The position numbers and the translations under genes are program-made. The notes below the pieces were generated by a model that did not search any database, was not told where the DNA came from, and worked only from the letters and a program-made list of their open reading frames with translations. Below, one piece after another: positions 7,762 to 14,429 of a stretch of DNA of 64,000 bases. Positions within the stretch are counted from its first letter, which is position 1. Every line of letters starts with the position of its first letter. The DNA comes from Unio delphinus (Eukaryota > Mollusca > Bivalvia > Unionida > Unionidae), in contig JAQISU010000169.1 of the NCBI GenBank assembly GCA_029339505.1, positions 5,510,001-5,574,000 on the forward strand, in the 5' to 3' direction.

Positions 7762-7944
7762 AGAGCCTCCTTTGTTTGTATAACCGATACGGTATGAGGA
7801 AGTAAAATTATGTGTGACTCAGTACAATAACAAGGAAGTATTAAAATGATTTGCATTTTTTAGTTAGTGATTTCTTTCGAAATGATTTGGATTTGAAAAT
7901 CCAAAGGATTTTTTAATTTGACAATTAGTAATACTCTTTCAATA
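7762..7944. repeat. Intergenic region with gene-end hairpin
   Basis: AAAATCC-AAA-GGATTTT (7896-7912) forms a perfect 7-bp stem just upstream of the next gene. Nothing else is evident. Confidence 0.55.
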
Positions 7945-9051
7945 ATGGTAGGAGAATCATTAACAACGAGATTAGCTAGAGAAAGACTTGAAGCTCTTAA
8001 GAAAATATTACCCCTTCGTGATAGAATCCGCGAAAAACTTCAACAACGGCAATTATTTCAGACTGACTTCACAGAGGATACAGAACAACTCTTCAAACCT
8101 ATTGTTAGTGCAACTGAGGGTGTGAAAACAGCAATCTCTAAACAAGAAAGCACGCAAAAAGAGTCCTTTCTCCCTGTGTTAGAGAAAATAGCAAAACGAA
8201 CTAAGCAATCAAAAAAATCATTAAAAACACTTCCTGGTGATATAATAACTACTGCAAGACGACAAGAAGAACAACAACGAGAACTTCAGGAAGAAATTGA
8301 ACGATTAGGTGATGTTGATATTTCCTCACTAGAAATGCAAGCATTTCCACCTGAAGAATTTCAAGAACAACAACAACAAGAAGAAGAAGAAGAAGAGGGA
8401 GCTGTTTCAAAGGGGGATTATTCTCCTGAAAATATATTTACAGTTGATGCGTTAAATACAATCAGAAATATCCCAACACTTGCTGAATTAGCTAAATTTA
8501 CCAAAGACAACGTTAAAAAAGTGAAGAGAGTTAATTATTTAAAAGACGACACGGCTAAGGATTTTGTAAAGGGTTCAGAAGTTTGGGCAAATAAGGTGTT
8601 TTTAGCAAACAAGAGGAAAAACAAAATCACAAAAGAAATAAAATCTGATTATGACCAATTTCTAGCTATGGTAAAGGGGATCACAGTACCACCACCAGTA
8701 TACACAGCAGACCCAATCCCTGATGAAATACAAATAATGGCAGAGGCTGATTCTAAGAAGGGTGCAACTGGTACAACTAAAAAAAAGGGTAGTGGTTTAG
8801 TTGGTAAAAATCCTATAGATTTTCACGCTAGTGTAACATGTCCTGGTAATATTCTTGGTGATATATCCCGATTAGAAGTACTTGTAGGAGGAAAACGAGC
8901 CGGGAATAACTCACTGGAAATAATCAATGAAGCAGCTGATATCTGTAGGAGATTATTTCAAGGTGGTATCATGGATATTGCAACATATAGAGATTTCATT
9001 GAGGAGTTAGCCGAAAATTCTTCGAATTTCTACGGTTATCATAGTGACTAA
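7945..9051 (+). CDS. Uncharacterised coiled-coil virion-block protein
   Basis: The product is 368 residues. The ATG at 7945 is preferred over a TTG at 7918. Residues 1-140 are charged and helical. A Gln/Glu run (about 140-151) is a likely flexible linker. After it, basic and glycine-rich GTTKKKGSG precedes a C-terminal domain containing LVGGKRAGNNSLEIINE. The AGNN-S/P-EIINE pattern followed by a short helical segment is, from memory, recurrent in Polinton-encoded proteins of invertebrates, but I cannot name its function. LVGG-K at 313-317 matches an adenain-type cleavage consensus. A hairpin lies in frame near the C-terminus (9013-9030, peptide NSSNF). It is probably a structural or scaffold protein, by position only. 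Confidence 0.75.
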   Translation: MVGESLTTRLARERLEALKKILPLRDRIREKLQQRQLFQTDFTEDTEQLFKPIVSATEGVKTAISKQESTQKESFLPVLEKIAKRTKQSKKSLKTLPGDIITTARRQEEQQRELQEEIERLGDVDISSLEMQAFPPEEFQEQQQQEEEEEEGAVSKGDYSPENIFTVDALNTIRNIPTLAELAKFTKDNVKKVKRVNYLKDDTAKDFVKGSEVWANKVFLANKRKNKITKEIKSDYDQFLAMVKGITVPPPVYTADPIPDEIQIMAEADSKKGATGTTKKKGSGLVGKNPIDFHASVTCPGNILGDISRLEVLVGGKRAGNNSLEIINEAADICRRLFQGGIMDIATYRDFIEELAENSSNFYGYHSD

Positions 9052-9135
9052 TGTCACTGGAAATTCGTAGGATTTCGTGATTAGATAATTGGAAATGCTT
9101 TAGCATTTGGAAACATTAGTGTTTCTATATAGAGA
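9052..9135. repeat. Cluster of three hairpins between genes
   Basis: Three stem-loops are packed in 84 bp: GAAATTCGTAGGATTTC (9060-9076, one mismatch), AAATGCT-TT-AGCATTT (9093-9108) and GAAACATTAGTGTTTC (9110-9125, near-perfect). They follow the stop codon directly and end at the TATATA box of the next gene. Confidence 0.7.
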
Positions 9136-9651
9136 ATGATCATACACTACAACCATGATAAACCAACTAACGTCTACGTGGTAAACTCACGATTGCCAAA
9201 ATACCGAGCATACTATGGAGATGGTCTCGGTAATACTATAATGGGATTATTTTCAAGAATGGCTCCAAAAGTGGCTCCGTTTGCAAAACAATTATCAATG
9301 AAAGCAATTGATGTTATCCGAGATAAGGGTATTAGCGCTGTTGGTGATCTTGCTAGTAAGGCATTTTCAGCCGCTAAGGATAAACTAACAGCGCTAGTTC
9401 GACGTGGAAAATCTTCCAGATTTTCAACAAAACCTGGAAATGCTAGCATTAGAAACACTAGTGTTTCTGGAATGACTTCACTACCATCTACTGCAGTAAT
9501 GCCTACACAGGTTAGTAAAATAATAAATAACGCCGTGGATAAAAAACTACAATCATTAATGACTAACGCCCAGGATAACATAACAGCAAATATGATAGCC
9601 GGAAGTGGGCTTCCGGGAAGTGGCTTTAAGAAATTTCGCCGGAAACGTTAG
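9136..9651 (+). CDS. Basic, alanine/glycine-rich protein, candidate virion core or membrane-lytic protein
   Basis: The product is 171 residues. A GDGLGNTIMGLF segment (28-39) is followed by an amphipathic helix-rich stretch with repeated P-FAKQL and ALVRRG patterns. The Arg/Lys tail is FKKFRRKR. IAGS-G (154-158) fits the adenain site consensus (M/I/L)xGx-G. Adenoviruses and adintoviruses make small basic cleaved core or membrane-lytic proteins with similar overall character; homology cannot be shown by eye. Residues 91-111 are encoded almost wholly by three element hairpins (9407-9425, 9439-9450, 9451-9468), giving a Ser/Asn/Thr-rich insert. Its place directly before the capsid gene supports a virion role. 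Confidence 0.7.
   Translation: MIIHYNHDKPTNVYVVNSRLPKYRAYYGDGLGNTIMGLFSRMAPKVAPFAKQLSMKAIDVIRDKGISAVGDLASKAFSAAKDKLTALVRRGKSSRFSTKPGNASIRNTSVSGMTSLPSTAVMPTQVSKIINNAVDKKLQSLMTNAQDNITANMIAGSGLPGSGFKKFRRKR
9407..9468. repeat. Three in-frame hairpins inside the core-like gene
   Basis: GAAAATCT-TCC-AGATTTTC (8-bp stem), AATGCTAGCATT and AGAAACACTAGTGTTTCT (18-bp perfect palindrome) follow one another in the coding frame, encoding KSSRFS, NASI and RNTSVS. They look like insertions tolerated in a linker. Confidence 0.8.
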
Positions 9652-9656
9652 AAATA

Positions 9657-9876
9657 TTTATTTGAACAGGATTTCCAATTATTATAGTTATTGTAGAAAC
9701 ACTAGTGTTTCTAATACTAGCATTAGAAATATTTGTGTCAGAATCACTTGTGATTCTATTTATTTGAATAGGATGCTCAGTTGTTATGGTTATTGTAGAA
9801 ACACTAGTGTTTCTAATGCTAGCATTAGAAATATTTGTGTCAGAATCACTTGTATCAGAATCACTTGTGATTCTAC
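9657..9876. repeat. Two-copy tandem repeat (about 105-114 bp) rich in palindromes
   Basis: Each copy contains TTTATTTGAA(C/T)AGGAT, the palindromes AGAAACACTAGTGTTTCT (9695-9712 and 9797-9814) and AAT(A/G)CTAGCATT, and the hairpin AGAATCAC-TT-GTGATTCT. The second copy has a 12-bp internal duplication. Because palindromes read alike on both strands, open frames of 95-104 codons exist on both strands here; I regard these as products of the repeat. A minus-strand Asn/Ser/Thr/Asp-rich 95-codon ORF (9626-9913) is the only one worth a test. Confidence 0.75.
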
Positions 9877-9997
9877 TTACGTTATCTTCATTATCAGATA
9901 TTTTCATCATCATTATTAAAATACACCCAACTAAATATTTATTTTTATATTATAAAATATTTATTTTTTGCTAATTTTGTTAGATTTTTTACTTTTT

Positions 9998-10042
9998 TTA
10001 CTCATTTTTCTAGTGTTTTTACTCATTTTTCTAGTGTTTTTA
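9998..10042 (+). repeat. Two-copy 22-bp tandem repeat
   Basis: TTTTTACTCATTTTTCTAGTG occurs twice in a row in the AT-rich spacer before the capsid gene. No function can be assigned. Confidence 0.6.
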
Positions 10043-10045
10043 TGC

Positions 10046-10264
10046 AATCCGTCGACAAAATTTCATGAAAATCGAGGATGAAAACCCAAGGAATTCATTT
10101 AGAGAAAATCGATTTTGATCAGATTTTTTATCCTGTGAGGCTAAAATATGTTGTTGTCATCGAATTTTCGATGTTTTTTTTATTGATTTTGTATTGTTTT
10201 TTGGCTAATCCGTCGACATAATTTCATGAAAATCGATTTTCTCTAAATGAATTCCTTGGGTTTT
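10046..10264. repeat. Compound repeat upstream of capsid gene: 30-bp direct and 36-bp inverted copies
   Basis: AATCCGTCGACA(A/T)AATTTC... repeats directly at 10046-10075 and 10207-10236 with one mismatch. A 36-bp arm at 10081-10116 is the exact reverse complement of 10229-10264. The pair lies 66 bp before the capsid start, making it a candidate late enhancer, origin or terminator of upstream transcripts. A further AAAATTC...GAATTTT hairpin (about 10271-10300) and TATATAATAAAAA then lead into the gene. Confidence 0.85.
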
Positions 10265-10330
10265 TAATTCAAAATTCCTTCAGAATTCTTTCAGAATTTT
10301 TGATTTAGACCATCGGATATATAATAAAAA

Positions 10331-11788
10331 ATGTTCAAACAGAACCCTGATGTTGCATTTGACATGGAAGCCCCAGTGCTTAAAGATACTTCTGTACGTG
10401 ATTATCAATTTTTTGCTTATCACGCAGTACAACCTAATCTTCGAGGAAGAATTGAACTTCAAGTTCATGATACCAGTAAATACTTTTTACCCGCTGAAGC
10501 CTTTATTGAAGTCGAAGGTGAACTTGTAACAGATGTTGTAGCTAATACACCATATGCAGATAATATCCAAGTTGGTTTTGTCAATAATGGTATCATGGCA
10601 TTATTTGAAAGTGCTAGATATCTCATTGATGGAAAAGAAATCGAATCTATTGAACGTGAAGTTGATGTAGCAACAACAATACTAGGGCTAGCAAGATACT
10701 CTGACGATTATACAAGATCGGCCGGTCCATCTATGATGTTTGCAAAGGATGTTAAAAATACAGCGGGTAAAAATCCATTTGTTATAAGAAGACCAAATGA
10801 TCGTGGTGTTGGTGTTGCTGCTGCTGCTTTTGCTGGTCCTGGTGCTGGTGCTGCTGGTGGTATCGAGGATATGATTATAAATAATGATGAGAATTTCAAT
10901 CTAGGAGCTGCAACAAGAATAGCAACATTACAAGGAGATCGTCGACGATTTTCATGTGCGATTCCGCTCCATCATATATTTGGATTTTGTAGAAACGTCA
11001 GAAAAGTTATTTATGGAGTAAAGCATACTGTAGCACTAGTGAGAAAGGGTGATGATAATAATGCAATCTGGCGTATTGGTGGTGCTGCGGGTAAAGTAAT
11101 TTTATCAAAACTATCACTATGGATGCCAGTGTTGACTCCATCATTGTCAGTAGAACCGCGGTTGCTATCATTTATGGATCAAGGGGGGAAGAGATTATTA
11201 AGCTGGTTGACAACGTCCACAGATACCATGGATTCTAATATTGATGGTACATTTACATGGCATTTGGCAGCACGACAGGGTGTTTCAGCTCCACGGCATA
11301 TATTTGTTGCTCTACAGGATATTACGAGATTAAACAATCAAGAAAGAAGTCATATGATATTTGATCAACTTGGGTGTAGTGAAGTCTCGCTGAAAATAAA
11401 CGGACAACAAGAACCAGCAGAGGATATACAACTTAACTATGAAAATAACCACATTGCACGAGTTTATCATCGATTGCTATCATTTATGGGACGTGATCAA
11501 AATGTAGATACTGGTCTACAAATATCACAATTGGATTTTAAAGGTCTGTATCCGATTTATTACTTTTCCCTAGAACATCTTGACTTGATGAAACAGTCCG
11601 TAGTTGATATACACTTCCGAGCTCGTGTACATCCTGGTGTTCACCCTGCTGCTCCTCCTCCTGGTGCTGTTGCTGGTGATGTTGTTAATTACAGAGCAGT
11701 TGCTGTTATTCTTAGTGATAAATCAATGATACTCGAAGGTGTTGGTGGACGAATGAGACTAGTAGATGCACCAGTTGAAAATCTGTAA
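10331..11788 (+). CDS. MCP: Major capsid protein (double jelly roll, hexon-like)
   Basis: This protein forms the trimeric capsomers of the icosahedral shell. At 485 residues it matches the usual length of Polinton/adintovirus capsid proteins. The N-terminal KDTSVRDYQFFAY region, the LIDGKEIE segment (about 99-105), the W-rich centre, and the C-terminal DFKGLYPIYYFSLEHLDLMKQ pattern are those I know from this family. Two Ala/Gly/Pro low-complexity tracts at 159-178 and 435-450, encoded by imprecise GCT/GGT/CCT repeats, probably lie in surface loops. The start directly follows a TATATAATAAAAA box. A perfect 8-bp-stem hairpin (11777-11795) spans the stop codon. Confidence 0.95.
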   Translation: MFKQNPDVAFDMEAPVLKDTSVRDYQFFAYHAVQPNLRGRIELQVHDTSKYFLPAEAFIEVEGELVTDVVANTPYADNIQVGFVNNGIMALFESARYLIDGKEIESIEREVDVATTILGLARYSDDYTRSAGPSMMFAKDVKNTAGKNPFVIRRPNDRGVGVAAAAFAGPGAGAAGGIEDMIINNDENFNLGAATRIATLQGDRRRFSCAIPLHHIFGFCRNVRKVIYGVKHTVALVRKGDDNNAIWRIGGAAGKVILSKLSLWMPVLTPSLSVEPRLLSFMDQGGKRLLSWLTTSTDTMDSNIDGTFTWHLAARQGVSAPRHIFVALQDITRLNNQERSHMIFDQLGCSEVSLKINGQQEPAEDIQLNYENNHIARVYHRLLSFMGRDQNVDTGLQISQLDFKGLYPIYYFSLEHLDLMKQSVVDIHFRARVHPGVHPAAPPPGAVAGDVVNYRAVAVILSDKSMILEGVGGRMRLVDAPVENL

Positions 11789-11795
11789 GATTTTC
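11777..11795. repeat. Hairpin spanning the capsid gene stop codon
   Basis: GAAAATCT-GTA-AGATTTTC has a perfect 8-bp stem; the stop codon TAA is shared by loop and stem. It is a good candidate transcript 3'-end signal. Confidence 0.75.
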
Positions 11796-11851
11796 TTAAT
11801 CCAAAATTCTTTAAAAATGACTCGCGATTTAGAATCAATCTATTTTGTATA

Positions 11852-12313
11852 ATGTCGTATAGTAATATCAATGTTACGTTGACACCTGGTCAAATAAAAA
11901 GATTACAATCCAAATCAGCTAAGCAATGTGGAACCACAATAACGCTGAAACCTAATCAAATGAATGGAGGAGGGAATAAGCTATCGCTGACAAAAACTCA
12001 GACTAATCATTTTAATAAAGCACTGAAAGAAAAAAAAGGAGTTCAGATTACTCTTTCTACGAGCGCGATTAAAAATATGGAAAAGACTGGTGGTATATTC
12101 CCGTTGTTAGGGTTGATTCCAGGGTTGATTGCCGCAGCAGCCCCAGCGGTAGCGAAGGCAGCAGCGTTAGGAGCCATTGGTACCGCAGCAGGAATGGCGT
12201 TGAAAAAGGCAACTGGAAAGGGGTATAAAAAAAAAGGAAAGGGTCTAAGACTACCAGGAACCCCGAGTTCATGGTACAGCGGAAAGGGTCTTCGAATTCC
12301 AGGAACGATATAG
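11852..12313 (+). CDS. Small basic/hydrophobic virion-type protein
   Basis: The product is 153 residues. Repeated ITL-type beta motifs occupy residues 1-75 (NVTLTPGQIKRL, TTITLKPNQM, QITLSTSAIK). A hydrophobic Ala/Gly/Leu/Ile segment follows (about 80-116), then a Lys/Gly-rich tail ending RLPGTPSSWYSGKGLRIPG. Proteins with this order (TLT-Q-KL repeats, GG-hydrophobic segment, basic GKG tail) recur in invertebrate Polintons, from memory. A membrane-active or core role is plausible. MNGG-G at 37-41 fits the adenain cleavage consensus. The LPGTP...YxGxxL..PG tail is shared with the PLA2 protein. The stop is 5 bp before the protease ATG, so co-transcription is likely. Confidence 0.75.
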   Translation: MSYSNINVTLTPGQIKRLQSKSAKQCGTTITLKPNQMNGGGNKLSLTKTQTNHFNKALKEKKGVQITLSTSAIKNMEKTGGIFPLLGLIPGLIAAAAPAVAKAAALGAIGTAAGMALKKATGKGYKKKGKGLRLPGTPSSWYSGKGLRIPGTI

Positions 12314-12318
12314 TTCCT

Positions 12319-12723
12319 ATGTCCAATTTTGATTTAATTGATACCGCTAAAAAATTAAAAATAAAAAATTTCAGAGGGGTTTTTATGAGAGATCAGTTAC
12401 CGGCACAACCAAATGATGTTGAAACCGGTATTATTAATTTAGATAACAGCTCCGGACCTGGAACTCACTGGGTTGCATACGCGATTGATCCACGTGGGAT
12501 TATTTATTTTGACTCATATGGATTAGCGCCGCCGAAAGAATTTATGCGTTATATAAAAGATTTTCCAATGAAGACTTGGTATTCTACGTTACCAACACAA
12601 ACAATGCTTGATCCACCAATATGTGGTAATGAAGTATTAAACGTACTTGATGCTATATCCAAAAGATTTTCGAAACCACCTCATATAGTAGTAAATGAGT
12701 ATACTAGCGGCAAATCTCTTTAA
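12319..12723 (+). CDS. PRO: Adenain-like cysteine protease (virion maturation)
   Basis: The protease processes capsid-associated precursors during assembly. From the ATG at 12319 it has 134 residues, against about 200 in adenoviruses and roughly this size in Polintons. The N-terminal KNFRGVFMRDQLP is characteristic. The catalytic set is H50 (GTHWVAY), D65 (YFDSYG), Q94 (TQTMLD) and C102 (PPICGNEVL). An in-frame ATG at 12271 would overlap the upstream gene and adds nothing recognisable. The gene is followed by a perfect 8-bp-stem hairpin. Confidence 0.93.
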   Translation: MSNFDLIDTAKKLKIKNFRGVFMRDQLPAQPNDVETGIINLDNSSGPGTHWVAYAIDPRGIIYFDSYGLAPPKEFMRYIKDFPMKTWYSTLPTQTMLDPPICGNEVLNVLDAISKRFSKPPHIVVNEYTSGKSL

Positions 12724-12779
12724 AAAATTCTGAAAGAATTTTAGATTAAAAATCTTTAGATTGAAAATCCATCGGATTT
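12724..12779. repeat. Two hairpins after the protease gene
   Basis: AAAATTCT-GAA-AGAATTTT (12724-12742) and AAATCC-ATC-GGATTT (12765-12779) are perfect stem-loops in the 81-bp spacer between protease and fibre-like gene. Confidence 0.7.
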
Positions 12780-12804
12780 AGACGATGAAAATATTTCTAT
12801 AATA

Positions 12805-13815
12805 ATGATTGATATTTGGGGACGACCTTTATCATCGCTGAAGAAACCTGATAGTGGAGTTGAAACCGTTGATAACAAGGATATTAAAAAACTAATCGAA
12901 GATGAAATATCCGAAATATTAAACCTAGCAAATATTGATCCTGGTGAAATAGTTGTATTTCAAGATCGTCAGGGTAAATTGAAAAGTAGTAATATCTCTC
13001 TCAATGATATTTTGGTTAAACGACGAGACGCAGCAGAGGATACTATCGCGTTATTTTCTGATGGGGGTAAACTCAAACCAGGTGTACTTGTTTCAACGGT
13101 TACGGATAAATTAGCAACATATGATAACACAGTGAATTCATTAAAATCGCTTAATGATAAGTATGATGATCATATAATTGTATTTGACCAGTTTACTGAA
13201 TTACAAAGAAATACAATTGACAAACCGCTACTAGAATTTTTTGGAAATCCACCAATAACCACACCAAAACTCACCTCGATAAAAGATTCTATATTGGAAC
13301 TAGAAACCCTTCAATCCGAATATGAAAAACACGTGAAACAGTTTTCATCGTTTCGTAAAAACATCATTGACAAGTTTATTGGAACTTCATTTGATAAAAT
13401 TGAAATAACCCTTCCTGATATTAAAAAATCCATCGATGAGCTTAAAACATTCAACAATGCAATGAGGGATGATGCAACGAGGATGATAAGCGTCATTGAA
13501 AAAGTAAAAATTCCTCATGATAAATCTATAGTCAACAACGTTGTATACACGATTAAACATGGATCATATACGTGGACTCCCACAAACAACAAACTAGATA
13601 TCACCGCGGACGTCAAGGGTATTTATCGATTAACAATAGTATCACCGACTCAGTTTAATATTTCATCAGCGAGTTCATCTGGAGTCAATAATACGATATC
13701 AACGATCATCGACAAAGGAACAACTGAACTATTCACGATAACGACTATAGATAGAAATCTAGCCGGGGTTTCAGTAACGTGGTACGTAGAATTAGTAGTG
13801 GATTTAAGCAAATAA
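12805..13815 (+). CDS. Fibre-like or spike candidate protein
   Basis: The product is 336 residues with no sure family. An N-terminal segment (about 40-75) has GEIVVFQDRQGKLKSSNIS, a pattern like the short beta repeats that start phage and viral fibres. A long charged helical region follows (about 75-245). The C-terminal 85 residues are rich in beta-type Thr/Ser/Ile sequence (YTWTP, YRLTIVSPTQFNISS, SVTWYVELVV), compatible with a trimeric head. Its place between protease and penton also suits an attachment protein. This is inference from composition and position. Confidence 0.6.
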   Translation: MIDIWGRPLSSLKKPDSGVETVDNKDIKKLIEDEISEILNLANIDPGEIVVFQDRQGKLKSSNISLNDILVKRRDAAEDTIALFSDGGKLKPGVLVSTVTDKLATYDNTVNSLKSLNDKYDDHIIVFDQFTELQRNTIDKPLLEFFGNPPITTPKLTSIKDSILELETLQSEYEKHVKQFSSFRKNIIDKFIGTSFDKIEITLPDIKKSIDELKTFNNAMRDDATRMISVIEKVKIPHDKSIVNNVVYTIKHGSYTWTPTNNKLDITADVKGIYRLTIVSPTQFNISSASSSGVNNTISTIIDKGTTELFTITTIDRNLAGVSVTWYVELVVDLSK

Positions 13816-13859
13816 TTAAATTAATTCGCAATTGAAAATGCTAGCGCTTTTAAAATAAA

Positions 13860-14429
13860 ATGACGATCCAAATGATTCCATCATCGAATCAGTATCGCTA
13901 TGATCAAGTCAGAGAATTTCAAACTAAACTCAGTTCTCTCTGTGAAGAATATCAAATAAAAATCAAAAAATACAAACGAAGAATAACCACAGTTGATATC
14001 ACCGTGTACTCGGTGTCAGGAGTAATCACTGCTGCTGGAATAATACTATCTTCGGTTACAATGATTGCTCCGGTCGTAGTTCCAATCGCTATTTCCGCAG
14101 TGGCTACAATTGCTGGTATATTAACTGGGATCACAAAAAAACTATCATCGTGTAGCCAGAGTAAACTACATGATTATTTAATTAAATATCATATTGCATC
14201 TGCCGGTTACTCGCAATTATCCTCGTTGATATCATCGTCGTTGGATGACACAACAATATCAGATAGCGAATTTTCAACTATGGCTCAATTGTATAAATCA
14301 ACAATGCTGAAATTAGAGCAGAATAATAATAATAATGTCGTCGCAAGAACTACTTCAACAAATAGTAACAAATACAACACCAGTGAAAACAAGCACGATA
14401 TCAATAACCTCAACACGTCCCGAATTTAG
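13860..14429 (+). CDS. Two-helix membrane protein
   Basis: The product is 189 residues. Residues 10-43 are helical and basic (KIKKYKRR). Two adjacent hydrophobic segments (about 45-66 and 68-91) form a probable membrane hairpin, followed by a Ser-rich helical region and an Asn/Thr-rich tail. The helix-hairpin-helix topology resembles SLATT-type or viral envelope/holin-like proteins, but no motif fixes the family. The last 95 bp overlap the penton ORF in another frame, so the Asn-rich tail is constrained by both. A near-palindrome AAAATGCTAGCGCTTTT (about 13835-13851) and TAAAATAAA precede the ATG. Confidence 0.7.
   Translation: MTIQMIPSSNQYRYDQVREFQTKLSSLCEEYQIKIKKYKRRITTVDITVYSVSGVITAAGIILSSVTMIAPVVVPIAISAVATIAGILTGITKKLSSCSQSKLHDYLIKYHIASAGYSQLSSLISSSLDDTTISDSEFSTMAQLYKSTMLKLEQNNNNNVVARTTSTNSNKYNTSENKHDINNLNTSRI

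Noticed and set aside
9605..9919. Plus-strand 104-codon ORF over the palindromic block
   Set aside because: It overlaps the end of the core-like gene and consists of repeated palindromes; its openness follows from the repeat.
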